Shown: piece by piece, positions 25,187 to 36,766 of the stretch
Layout of the letters: every line of letters starts with the position of its first letter
Numbering within the stretch: position 1 is the first letter of the stretch
Assembly (NCBI RefSeq): GCF_000247695.1
Contig: NW_004624783.1
Span: 3,555,422-3,619,421, forward strand
DNA: 64,000 nt
Direction: 5' to 3'
DNA from: Heterocephalus glaber
Taxonomy: Eukaryota; Chordata; Mammalia; Rodentia; Bathyergidae
The notes under the pieces: model-generated
What the model saw: only the letters and a program-made list of their open reading frames with translations
Databases searched by the model: none
Told to the model about the DNA's origin: nothing
Position numbers and translations under genes: made by a program

Positions 25187-25990
25187 CGAAAACAACACTG
25201 AGATTCTATTTCCAGAAAGAATGGCTGCTATCAAGAAATCAACCAATAACAAATGTTGGTGGAGTTGTGTGGAGAAAGAAACCCTTCTCCACTGTTGGTG
25301 GGAGTGCAGACTGGTGCATCCACTGTGGAAGTCAGTATGGAGATTCCTCAAAAAACTAGGACTAGAGAGGTCCCATTTGACCCAGCTATTCCCCTGCTGG
25401 ATATCTTAGCAAAAGAATTAAAAGAATCATACCACAGCAATGTATGTGCACCCATGTTTATAGTGGCACAGTTTGTAATAGCCAAAACTTGGAAACAGCA
25501 GAATTTGCCATCATCTGGAGACTGGGTAAAGAAGATGTGGTTTTTTTCTAAAATGGAGTACTACTCAGCCATAAAGAATGAGAAACTAGAGTCATTTATA
25601 GCTAAATGGATGAACATTGAGACCGTACTCTTAAGTGAAATAAATAGGACATACATGTGTAAATACCAAATAATTTCTCTGGTGTGAGAAACAAAGTGTA
25701 AATAAGAATCAAAATGTATAATAGATAATATGAAACAGGAAGAAAAGGTCTAAAGGGAAGGAGGAAGTGGAGGGAGTAGGGGAAAAGAAGGAAGGGAAAG
25801 AAAAAAATATGAGAAAAGGAAAAAATGGAAACAAAGTCTTTGTAAATAAAGAGGGATGGAAGGGTTGTAGGAAGGGCAGGGGAATGGGGAAAAATAAGAA
25901 CCAAGATATATCATGTAAAGGTACAAATTCCCAATGATGAATGTCATCATATTGTATACCTAAAATGTACCAATAAACTTATTGAAAAAA
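25187..25990 (+). mobile_element. L1 3' end nested in L2, 16-bp target duplication
   Basis: A 5'-truncated L1 of about 0.8 kb, closely related to the copy at 3211-4731. It shares [50 protein letters not shown] and the G/A-rich 3' UTR, ending in aataaacttattgaaaaaa. A frameshift near 25370 splits the frame. The exact 16-bp aatttgatagctgcca occurs at 25171-25186 and 25991-26006. The insertion is unambiguous and younger than the surrounding L2. Confidence 0.95.
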
Positions 25991-26006
25991 AATTTGATAG
26001 CTGCCA

Positions 26007-26930
26007 GCACACAGATAGCATTTAAAGCCATGAGAATGGTTGAGATACCTGTGGAGAGAGTACATAGAGAAAAGAGGGGAAAGATCTCCAGGCCCATGAC
26101 CCTATGGACTCCAACATTTAGAGGTCAGTTAGAAGATAAGCTAAAGAGCTAGGAGAAAGAGCAGAAAAGTACCCTGTTATTGAAGCCAGGAAAGAGGTTT
26201 TCCTTCTTTTCAAAAGAGGACTGTTGTATTGGAATAAGTCCACGGTGATTAGGCCTATAAAGTGCCTACTAAAAAATCACTGGATTAGGCCACCTAGAAG
26301 TCTGACTTTAGCACTGAATTGTTGAGTGAAAACCGCTTTGGTATGGTTAAAAGAGAGTGAATAGATAAGGAAGTAGAGGTAGCCATTGTGAGGGTAGAAT
26401 TTGTTAGGGATGTGCTTTCAATAATGTGGTTTCCACTAGCCCCATGTGACTCTTTAGATTTAAAGTAAAATTTAAAACCTGTTTCCTTTGTTGCACTAGT
26501 CATATTTTAGGTGTTCAGTAGGCACATACAGCTCTGACTGCTGTGTTGGACAGGGTAGATTAGAACATTTCCATCATTTCAGAAAGTTCTCCTGGGTTGC
26601 ACTGTTCTAGAACATGGTAGAGAGCCAGTGAAAATGTCCTAGTAGAGAAAGAAGTTGATATACCAAGAGAGAAAATCCTGCTAGATGGGGTGGGAGGAGA
26701 GGGGAGCAGGGAAATGTAAGAATTTGATCCATAAGCAGGGATTGCTTTTCTTTATGAAAGATACTCTTCCTCAAAAGTAACTATAGAAAAGGAGAAAATG
26801 GGTGCAGACCCAGGTTTTATGGTGGAAAGGGGAGGAAGTTCTCCTTTGGTTTCTATTTTTCTCAGTGAAATAAGAGCTCAAGTCATTAGCCAAGAGCAAA
26901 AAGGGGAAGAAAGAGCTGAGATCAGAGGAG
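26007..26930 (-). repeat. Probable continuation of the antisense L2
   Basis: The sequence after the L1 carries on the purine-rich decayed L2 style (cctgtggagagagtacatag, agctaaagagctaggagaaag). The right limit is unclear and parts after about 26300 may be unrelated. Confidence 0.35.
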
Positions 26931-29559
26931 GTTGGTGATAACATGAATAATCATAATGTGGGGGATAAGAAAATTCAGTAACATTATAAGCAGAATTTAG
27001 TGTCTATTTATGAATTTATAGTGATTCCAGTTTCCTTAGTTTTGTGATTTTTCTCCAGAAACTCTCAACTGGAAAGCTGTGTTAGGGGACATTCATAAGG
27101 CAGACATTTGTAGATGGGGCTGTGTGTAATGGCATAGATTAATACTGCTGAATTGGAACCCTTAGGGAGATGTAAAACTAATGGAGCTCAGCATGGTGAA
27201 TCCAATCCAGACATGAATTGAGAAATGCACTATTTGGTCCTGCAGTAATATATCATTGTGCCTTTATTTGAGAATCACTGAGATTCCACCTCTAAAATAC
27301 TCAGGTATAAGGCTGATCATAGTCATTGGAAAATTGGTGTAGTAGATTGCTGTTTTCTATACCTTATATTAGATCTTATTCATTTTAAATTTCAAAGCAG
27401 CCTAGGATGTTAAGCCAATTTGCTGAATCTTGCCTATCTGAAAAATACTTTAAATCCATTTGTGTAACTCAAGGGGATGAGATTATGTGATGTGTTTGAA
27501 TTTAATGCCTTCCTTATGACATCAGTGCCAAATAGTTAATCAGAATAGAAAGAGGAAACACAAATTTTTTAAATTATAGAGTTATTGTGGGGATATTCCA
27601 TACAGAGACATGTAGTTCAGTGTGCTTGTGTGCCCGTATAAATATTTCATTTTTATTAGCTAAACAATGTTTAAAGGTATATTTTCTTCTAAGTTTTATA
27701 TTTAATTTATGGAATATTAAGAAAATATTGACAAATACTTGAATTTGTAGTGTACTGCCAAAAATTATTAGTGTGATCATGTTGTAAATTGTGCTTAATA
27801 CTGGAAATGAAACATTAAGTAGCAGTTCACCTCCTAAGTTCTTTCTCTGTACTGGTTTCCTTAAATCTGTCTATTTCTCAACTACAAAAAGGCCATCTTC
27901 TCATTTCCAGGGACTTTGGGGAAATAAAAAGTTAATATTTATAATGCTCTTGAGTTTCAAGGATGCAAGGCACTGTGTACAAAATTACTATGTTGCCTGA
28001 GCATTTTTTAAGCCTTGTCCAACCTTTGGAACTGAATTTAGTACCTATGGAAACTTCTCATTGCTGTAAGTAGTGCCCTTACCCACTAGTGAAAAGTAAA
28101 ATCAATTCAGAGAATGATTTTAGAATTTTATAACATGGCTTGGGAAATGGACAATAGGAATATGTGTAGTTGTGCTCTTTGGCTGTTGTACCAGTTCATA
28201 TTAGATTGAGTTTGAAAACAACCTTGCAAATGTCACCATCTGTGCTTCACTTTGAGGCCAGAATAGGTAAATAGGAGGTTAGTAGAAGTTTCAGTGGTAT
28301 TTTTTTCCTCACACCACAAGTTGTAGCTTTTGAGGAGGCAAGGGATGGGAAAAATATTTGGAGGTAAAATTAGCTTTGGGGGGTGTAGGAGAAGAGAGCA
28401 TCCTGGTTGACTCCTTGGAAAGGTTGGATTCTGCAAGCTATTGAGTAGAACTTACGTTGATGAGCATGCAAGGAGGCAGCTGAGGGCAGAAAGATTGTTG
28501 GAGGCTCGAGTAATAATAAAATGTGTAGGTTGTAGTAGCTGAGAGGGTAATGTCAGAGGGAACTGAGGAAGAATTGAAAATGAAAAGCATTTCCAAGGAA
28601 AAGCTTAACAATCTCAGTGTACTCATGTATTAAAAGTATTAACAGCAAAAGAACCAAACTTTAGTGCAAAATGCTGCGCTAATATTGCTATTGATGAAAA
28701 ATAGAAAGAAAATCTTACTTGAATAAATAACAGAAATAATAAATTAAACATATCCAGTTGATGCTTAGTGTAGAGACCTTAGAGGTGCCAGCATTCTAAG
28801 TGGATCATCAGCTCTAGCCCTGGCTTCAGATGGGAAAATTAGTATCTGTGTGTCTTATCGAAAAACTGAAGCACGGTGAAGCCTCTGCTCAGAAAGCTGC
28901 TGCTGGTGCAGAGACTAGAGCCCAATTTGGTCACACAGAAAGCAGTAGGAAAAATAACTCCACCAGGAACTGTGGAAGAACAAGAGGGGCAAAGATTTGA
29001 ATTTTGGTAATTACTTACAGTTAAAAGACAAAAGTAGGTAAGGAGAGAGAGCAATTACAAAAGCAGAGAAGGGACTACCGTGAAAGAATTTCATGGTTGG
29101 AGAAGGCCTCTAGGTGTTTCAGTTTCATATTATACTTTACTACCAATGCCCTGACCCATGACTTCAGTAATTTGGCAGTTTCTTTGACATTTTTTCTCAC
29201 AAGGTTACTAAGGTATTAAGCCAGAAAAAGGTGCTGACCGTTGATACGTATAGAGGCATTATGAATTTTTCCCAGTTTACATTTTTGTCCTTGTATAGTG
29301 TTTGTACACAGATTTTGATTTCTTTTGTCTCCGGATTAGTTTTAGTTAGTTTTCTACTTAGTTCTACACAGCCTATGGAAATGGGTTTACAATTAAGAAT
29401 TGTGGTGGCCAGGCATCTGGAAGGAAGGCAAACTCTTAAAGCAATTTCTCAGGGCATAAAAAAAAAATATGCCTCTGCACTTTTAAACAAGTCATTTCTT
29501 GATAAGCAATATGTGCACATGATAGAAAATTTAATTATCATATGCAAAATAAATCTTAA

Positions 29560-29770
29560 CTCTTTGAGTACCTGTCTAATTCCCCTCCTTGGAAGCAACT
29601 TCTGTTTATAAATGTGAATTCTTTTCAGATACATTTCAGCATATAAATACCATAGATTTTAAATTGAACTTGTATATGTCAAGAGCTTATGCAGAATAAG
29701 TATAAACTCTTATTTTTTTAATATAACTTATATCAAGCTTTGTCCATTTTCACTGACCATTAGCCAATCA
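29560..29770 (+). repeat. Possible ancient LINE 3' fragment
   Basis: ccttggaagcaacttctg and cagatacatttcagcatataaa resemble the same old LINE tail as 14735-15010, and the two stretches would be adjacent parts of one family. Low certainty. Confidence 0.35.
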
Positions 29771-29874
29771 TTAATTTTGAAAAACAAGAAAGAAGCTTAA
29801 ATGAGTAATGCTGGCCTCACAGTACAGTGTGAGGCAGTGGCTGTCAGTAAATACACAAATGTAATGCCTTAGAC

Positions 29875-30063
29875 CAGTGATGGCAAAACTTTTCAAGACA
29901 AGGGCCCAAATTACAACCCAGAACCCACTTATTTATCACAAAGTGCCAATACTGCAATTAAACCTGAATACTGAGGTTTTAGTTTAGAAAAAACAACTCA
30001 TGCATCAACATGTTTTGTATTAAAAAAACAAATAACATGCATGCCATAGGTTCACTACCACTG
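29875..30063. mobile_element. hAT-type non-autonomous DNA transposon (MITE), 8-bp target duplication
   Basis: It starts cagtgatggcaaaactttt and ends catgccataggttcactaccactg (last 24 bases, 30040-30063). The ends form imperfect terminal inverted repeats beginning CAGTG. Flanking 8-bp direct repeats are ccttagac (29867-29874) and ctttagac (30064-30071), with one mismatch; 8 bp is the hAT signature. The element is 189 bp, codes for nothing and would need a transposase in trans. The CACTG-proximal end with CCATAGGTTC resembles hAT families known to have spread among vertebrates, but the family is not assigned. Confidence 0.82.
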
Positions 30064-30379
30064 CTTTAGACATATTTATTTATAAAAATATGTGCTGCAG
30101 TGGAAGGGCAACTTGGGAGACAGGAAGAGCCTAGGAAACCCCTTGCCGGTATTGAGCTTGTCCCCTATGCCTGCTCAGGTGCTATCGTGGCCTCCTTCCA
30201 ACTAGCACTCTGTTTCTGTGGCCCTGAGCTGCTGCTTTTCTCAGGAGCAGGCTTCTGTTCAAGGATCCCTATCTCACCTAGCCTTTGAGGTTTCCCACCC
30301 GGCAAACCATTTCCTTCTACTCCTCCCCCATCTCACCAGCCTCACTTTTCAATATTCTTTACTGTGGATTTCCTTCCTG

Positions 30380-31265
30380 AGCCTCAACCACACCCTTCTC
30401 CCTACACTTCCTTGTCTTTCTTTTAAAGTCTTAAAAAACCTCACCTGTTTTCACACAGTATGTCCCAGCTGCCCAACATCTGAGCACACCTTCCCTCCTT
30501 ACTCCACCTTACAGGAATTCCTTTATCTGCTTATAAAATGTGTCCTTGCTGAAAGCGTTTTGCCTTTTTAATCTGTATGTAAATTTCCATATAAATTTTT
30601 TATTTTAAAAAATCCATTAATGATGTTATTGCCTCCAGCTCAACATTCCCTCTGTCTCCTCTTCACTGCCCATCATTCCTTCACTTGTTTTTCCAGGATA
30701 TCTGTCTTTCCCACCTCTTGTTGCTTAAGCCTTCCATTCCTTCAGAGCCTACTAAAATTCCATCATCTTATCTAAGATTCTTTCCAGTCATCCCTGGCCA
30801 GATTTCATCCTTCCCTTTCATATCGTGCCATTGCCAGATAGAGCCCTTAAAGCAGCTCTTATGGGGCCACCTGGTCTTCTTCTTCCTCATTTCCCACAGT
30901 GTCTGGTATGCATGAAGGATACACTGACTTAATCCCACTGCCTCCATTCTTGGCTGCCTGTTTTCTTCTTTATCAGTGTCCTGCTGTCTGGTTTCTGCCT
31001 CTCACACTATACTGAGATTCTTTCTCCACATTGCTGGGAATCACATCCCAAAGTCTTTTATCAGACTTCATTCTTTTTGACTGTCCTCTGTTGTGGAACT
31101 CTGGTCTCCCCAGCTAGTTGGCACTGGATTATTCTGCTGCTTCTCTTTGTGCTCAGTTTCGCCCACATTTCGTCTTCTTTCCTTGTCACTCTGGAAGCTG
31201 TTCCCCAAGGCGTATCTCTCTTTCCTGTCTTCTCCCTACATGTCTTGCAAGGGCCTGTAATGTAA
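30380..31265 (+). repeat. Pyrimidine-rich, possible diverged L2
   Basis: The + strand is C/T-rich and in style resembles decayed L2 coding sequence (for example cccagctgcccaacatctgag and ttccagtcatccctggcc). It contains several ORFs of 62-117 codons that match nothing I recognise. I cannot exclude ordinary intron. Confidence 0.3.
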
Positions 31266-31387
31266 TTGTAATCCTGACCTCAAGCTGAGTTATAGCTGCA
31301 CACTTTAGATAGTTGAAGGGTGAGGTCATTTCTGCCTGGGCTTCCTGACGTTACTTGAGCACCATCAGTATTTTGTTCTTTAGTTTT

Positions 31388-31562
31388 TGTAGCAGTGGGG
31401 ATTGAACCTAGTGCCTTTATATGGAACTATATTTTTGGTTCTTTTTACTTACTTTTTAAATTTGAGTCAGGGTCTTGCATAGTGGCCTAGGCTGACCTTA
31501 AACTTGTAATCCTCTTGCCTTAGCTTTCTGAGTAGCTAGGATTACAGGTGTGTACCATTATT
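31388..31562 (-). repeat. B4-like SINE (B1 + ID composite), antisense
   Basis: Right part: gagtcagggtcttgcatag through ggattacaggtgtgtacc is an antisense B1. Left part: gtggggattgaacctagtgcc is an antisense ID-type B-box region. The B1-then-ID order on the - strand is the B4 arrangement. Confidence 0.7.
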
Positions 31563-31739
31563 GGTCTTTAAATCCTCAGGGCCTAACGCACTATGCAATT
31601 CTCCTGGTCCTTTTTCTTCTGTGCCTACATGACCTGCCAGTTACCATGTCCTCCCAATTCTCGTCAGCCTGTTTCATCTTTACAGCTGATATTTCTCCCA
31701 TCAACCATCTAGCCAGTTCATCTCCACTTCCATCCGTCT

Positions 31740-32160
31740 GATTCATTCACATCAGATTAGTTTCCTAAGATGGTATCCTTATAAATTCATTCTGTTTTTG
31801 AGAAAGCCCTGTGGCTTACCATCATCTGGAATAGAACCTGAGCGTGGCCGTCTCTTGTTGGAAGGCTCCATATGTCAACCCCTTCCTTCTCAGTGCTACT
31901 TCTCCCTTTTTCAACTCTCCACTATGCCTGAGTTCCCCAAACATGCAGAATTTGCCAAAGCCTGCACCTTGACTCACAAATGCCTTTCTACCTTTTGACA
32001 GTCCTATTCATTTAGTCTTTTCAGATCCTGTCTCCTCCCAAGAATTTCCCAGGATACCCTCAGCTAGAAAGGATTGCTTCCTCCCTCAGACCTGTTGTAG
32101 CATTTACTGTCTATTCTGTTTCCTTGATGCCTTAGGTTGTCTGCTGTTACCTGTGACCTC
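31740..32160 (+). repeat. Possible L2 fragment
   Basis: The sequence around ccaaacatgcagaatttgcc and gaatttcccaggatacc recalls the late L2 body in sense orientation. Divergence is high and the call is tentative. Confidence 0.35.
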
Positions 32161-32192
32161 CATCCCCGGTACCAAAAAAATAATAATAATAA
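32158..32192 (+). repeat. 3' stub of an ID SINE
   Basis: Only ccatccccggtacc plus A7 and (TAA)n remains: the B-box end and tail of an ID element with no left part. It is a truncated insertion. Confidence 0.65.
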
Positions 32193-34094
32193 GGTTCTTG
32201 AGGGGGTGAATGTAGTATCTCCCTCCCCTTTTGGTTCCACACATCCTTTACCACCCCATACCCAACTGTGATGTGCACATAGTATTCTCTCTGCCTGGCA
32301 GCCCTGTGTCCGTGGGGATTTCCCTTCTCCAGGAATAATGCCTGAGCATTCCCCCTTGGAGCAATCAGAAGGAATGAAAGACAGAAGGCTTCACTCTACC
32401 CCTCCTCCCAATTATTGTTTCCTTTGCTCATTTTCAACACTCTGACACTTAAAGGGCAAATCAGTATGAGTAACTTTTTTCCTTTACTTGTCACTAAAAT
32501 AAATATATTTGCAGTTCTTTCAGTTAAGGGAGTCAGACACATTCTCTCCAGTGTATATCTGGTATTTGAATCTTGCTTTTTAAATGTAGTGGAAGAAAGA
32601 ATATACCTAGAGTAATGTAACAACACACTCTTTCACTATAGACTTAAATTTTGATCTTAACCTAGTTTTTTTAGAATGTGTCACAGTCCTCACTGAGATA
32701 TGTAACAATTTTAAATTTTTAAAAATTAAGCTGTTCTTGACTTGGTATTAAATGGATTCTCTTAAATTTAATCATAGCAGGAAAGAGGTAGGGATACTGA
32801 ACTGTATTTTTTGTGTGGGCAACTCAAGTCTCCCTCAGCTGAAAAAAAGCATGAAAAACCATCCCAAAGAGTAATTCTTTTTCAAAAATTATAAGCACCT
32901 AAAAATAGCATGAATGTGTGTGCTCAACTGTACGTCTGCTTGGGATGCTGCTTTTATATTGCTCAACAAGAAGATTCTGTGACTCTATGCTATTACATTA
33001 ATAGTTGGTAAAACATAATATACAATAATAAGACCTATGGAAGTAAATATTTTTCCAAATATGGAATGATTATCTCTTGGAGGTTATGTTTAGTATTCAT
33101 TAAATTTTCTCAGATCTTAGGTTCATTGCAAATATCCTTTGTCAGAAGACTAGTGCTTCTGCCAAGACGAGTGCCTTGTTCTTCGGCTCTCTTGGGAACA
33201 CCTGTTGTTGGCTAGTTCAGGTTCCCCTTTTTCTGAACATGAGGACTTGCTCTAGGAAGAATGAGTGATGGAGAGAGTAATGCCCCTTCAAGAACTTGGA
33301 ACTAAAGTTATCTTTGAAAGCTAGTTTCCTAGTTTAGAAGTTACAGTCTCTTCTTTCCTGAGTCCTTTTCCAATGAGGTGGGTGGTGCTTCAGTCAGTGC
33401 CTCTGTTTTTGTCCACCTGAACCAATATAGCCCATGAGTTCTCTTTCTTCTGCAGGATTCCACTCTAGTTCTGGTAAACTATTCTGCTTCACAGAATTCT
33501 TCTACCATTCCCAACTGATCCCAGTTCCCCCCATCTCCCTTCTACCTCCACATGTGGGCACTGATACAGGATCAAATTATCTGGTTTTCTTCTTCATGGC
33601 AACATCAGTAATAAAATAATAGAGTGGTTACAAAAAGCCCTCCTACTAGAATAAACGATGAAAGCTGAAGAGCACTGCTCACACCAGTTGAAAATGATAT
33701 CGTCAGAGTACCAAGACTTAGCAACTAGAGTTGCAACTGGAATACCTCTACATTCTTACTACTGGTAGGAATGAAACTTGACTTTTGATTAGTTCCTTGT
33801 GGATTCTCTGATTGACTCAGAAGTTATTACTGCACACAGCTACTCCCACCTTTCCAAATCAGACCTGTGTTAGCACTTGTCATGAACACAAACCCTGAGC
33901 TTTTGTCCAAGGAAAACCCAGGGTGAGGGGTTGTGATTAGAAGGCTTACAGACACAAGGGTATGGATATATTCATTACCCAAGGTCAGAGTCTCAGAGGT
34001 CTAGATATACTGGGCAGATCTCCTGCTGGCTTGACAATTGATTTAAGGGAATCTTGAAGTCAGCCCTCACTTTGCATTCACTAATGATAGATTT

Positions 34095-34358
34095 CTTCTT
34101 ATTTGTTCATATCCAAACCAGACCTATATTTGCCTAGAGCCATGTTTATAACATTATTACCTCTTGCTCTTGTTATACAACCTAGTGTACACCTTTGTCT
34201 CATACCCTCCCCCAGAGTACGAGCTAGCTGTCATCAAGGATCACATCTTATTCAGCACCTGTCACAGTGGATGGCATGTAATGAATGCTTACTAATTGTG
34301 GCTTAATCATATTTGTTGTAGATGTGACTGAGTGCGTAAAAGAATGAATGAATGAGCG
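34095..34358 (+). repeat. L2 3' end
   Basis: cagcacctgtcacagtggat, ggcatgtaatgaatgcttac and the aatgaatgaatgagc tail correspond to the L2 3' terminus in sense orientation. Confidence 0.6.
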
Positions 34359-34396
34359 AACCAACCTTCATATTGTCAACCAACCTTCATATTGTC
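34359..34396. repeat. Two perfect 19-bp tandem units
   Basis: aaccaaccttcatattgtc is repeated exactly and head to tail at 34359-34377 and 34378-34396. It lies just after the GAATG tail of the L2. Confidence 0.95.
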
Positions 34397-34680
34397 TCTC
34401 CTTGAACCAATTGTATGAACATTCTAAAGTAGAAGCATGAGGGAGTGGAAATAACTCACAAAGCCTTGGAATTAAAATAACTTTGAATTTGTGTCAGTGT
34501 AAGTTCAATATATTATATAGATATATAACTTTAAAGAAAAGAAATCTGAGGTCAATGCATTGTATATGATTATGATTTTCTAACATGTCTAATTAAGCAG
34601 TTACTTTATAAAGCCAGGAGAAAATAAATGCCATTCTTTTCTTCAATAATAATTTTTCTCTTGGCCCTGAAACTAAGATA

Positions 34681-34930
34681 TTCTATTATTGAGATATCCA
34701 AAGAGCAACAGTTTTGTATGTAACATTACTTGGTCTCATTCACGCATTGAAATATCCTCTGGAGATTCAAAATAATGTGTAGCCTTAAATATCTCTGAAA
34801 CTTAATTCTATCACTGAGATATTCAAATAGCAACAATTTTGTATGTAACATTACTTGGTCTCATCCACACATTGATATATTCTCTGGAGATTCAAATGGA
34901 ATGTGTAGCTTAAATATTTCTTCATTCCAC
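34681..34930. repeat. 125-bp tandem duplication, two copies
   Basis: Unit 1 (34681-34805) and unit 2 (34806-34930) begin ttctattattgagatat and ttctatcactgagatat. They share gtatgtaacattacttggtc exactly 125 bp apart, then ctctggagattcaaa and aatgtgtag. Copies differ at scattered sites, so the duplication is not recent. No gene or known repeat family is recognised in the unit. Confidence 0.92.
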
Positions 34931-36458
34931 TGCTTGCAGATCTTCTGAAAGGACACAGGGAATACTTGTCCAAACATCCAGTGGACTATGATTTTCTTCT
35001 GTTCCTACTATGTGCATGGCACGAGTTCATGCCATGTTTCTATCCAGGATACATTGTACAAACTGGTGATCTCTCAGGGACTATTGTTACTCACTAGTAC
35101 CTATTTTTATTACAGCATTATTGCTTGACACTTATTAAGCAATTTTCCAAGTATTTTTAAGAAAGAAAGGGAAGGAGTAATGGCTTATACCTCTAAATAC
35201 AGCCTCCACAGCCAGACTGAGGAAACTTCAGAAGCTTGAGAAAATACCATCTCGTGAGTACTTGGTCCTAAACAAGGTGTGATCTGGAAGTTAACTTCAG
35301 GTACTTATGGATTGAGTTAATATTGACATCAATGTATTCTGGGTCCCCAAACTATACCTTATTCCAAATACCTTTTATGTAAGTAAGAATTAAATTTGAT
35401 CTCCCATTTAGAAGTAAAAACCATAATGCGCATAGCCGAAAAAGAGTCAAGAATACCGTGATGTGGTAGAAAATGAAAATTAGCCAGCTAATTGTTTTGT
35501 GGTTTTTTTGCCTCACACCAGATGCCTGACTTCACAGATATTTTTCACCTGAATGAATAACTTATTTCTTGTCGAAGGCAATATTACTTGGAGAAAGTTT
35601 TTGTAACAATTTTTTTTCTTTTTTGCTAACATTAAGATGCCTGTAGCCTTTCTGTGCCACCTGATTTGAAGAGATTATGTACAAAACAAAACAGTGGGGG
35701 CCGTCATTCTTTGGGGGCTCAGCAGAAAATGGTCCCACTTTTCTAACTCTAGGCTCCCAATGGGATGCAAGAACTGTCCAGCTATTTACTTATGCTGGGT
35801 GAGCCCAGGCAACAGGACTCCACCCAGGTAGGTGCTACTGGCAAGATGCGAAGATGGTTCCTTGTGAAGGGTGGAATAAGAGCTGCCTCTACAGGAAAAG
35901 AAAACAGGTACCCGGGAAGTCTCATAGTGCCAGAGTACACTGTTCTCCATTGACCACCTGCCATAGCAGCTGTCATGTGGTCAGGTGCTATTAAGTTCCA
36001 CTCCTCCTTCATATCCCCTGTCTCCCCCCCTCATCCCCAAGTACCCCATATTACTGAATAAGAAAGAAAAATACATTGCAAAACTGGAAAGTTTTCCACT
36101 CACCTTACATTTTGGTGTATTGGCACTTTCACTGTGAACAGTGAATGAGCACATGGCTATGACCAGGACTGTATTACTCATTATAGGTGGGATAGATGAC
36201 CACAGGCCCTTTCTTTGGGATTTTCCTGGATTTAGGACTTTTATTTAAGATCCTAAAATTTGGAGGAAGAATAACTGTGCTTTCCTCTCCCACCTTATAG
36301 GTCACCTTTCTCATGTGGATCCAGATTATTGAGTGTGGTGCTGACATCTTTTTCCAAAGCCAACAGATTAAAATTAAAATATTAAATATTAAAGTATTTT
36401 TAGATGGATAATGCCCTTTCAAGTCAAGGGTTTACAGGATAGAAATCTATATATAGTA

Positions 36459-36766
36459 TAGTCCTCTCCTGTATTCACGGGTGATTGGTTTCAGGACCCT
36501 TGAGGACACTAACATCTGCAGATACTTAGGTCCCTTATGTAAAATGGCTTAGAATTTGCATACAGCCTATACACACCCTCCCAGATAATTTAAATCATTT
36601 CTAGCTTATTTATGATACTGACTTAATGTAAATGTGGTGTAAGTAGTTATATACTATATTATTAGGGAATAAAAACAAGACAAAAGTCTATATATGTTCA
36701 GTGTGACAAAATTTTAAAAATATCTTTCTGAGATTGGTTGAGTCTGCAGATACAGAAGGCTGACTA
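36459..36766 (+). mobile_element. MER2-like Tigger non-autonomous DNA transposon
   Basis: Left end gtcctctcctgtattcacgg then gtgattggtttcaggaccc; middle gtcccttatgtaaaatggc, atttgcatacagcctatac and taatttaaatcatttctagc; right end gttgagtctgcagatacag then ctgac. This order matches the MER2-type element of the TcMar-Tigger group. TA is the expected target duplication; the flanks have ta on the left. It has no coding capacity. Confidence 0.75.

Noticed and set aside
25253..25687. 144-codon ORF as a host gene
   Set aside because: It is the L1 ORF2 C-terminus of the nested L1.
29231..29611. 126-codon + strand ORF as a possible gene
   Set aside because: No recognisable domain, no splice or promoter context, and it partly overlaps an old repeat-like tail. 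It is within the length expected by chance in 64 kb.
30218..30571. 117-codon ORF
   Set aside because: Leu/Ser/Pro-rich translation of a pyrimidine-rich stretch, possibly decayed L2. No family match.
34681..34930. CRISPR-like array or other phased repeat system suggested by regular repeats
   Set aside because: Only two 125-bp copies with no spacers, in a mammalian intron.
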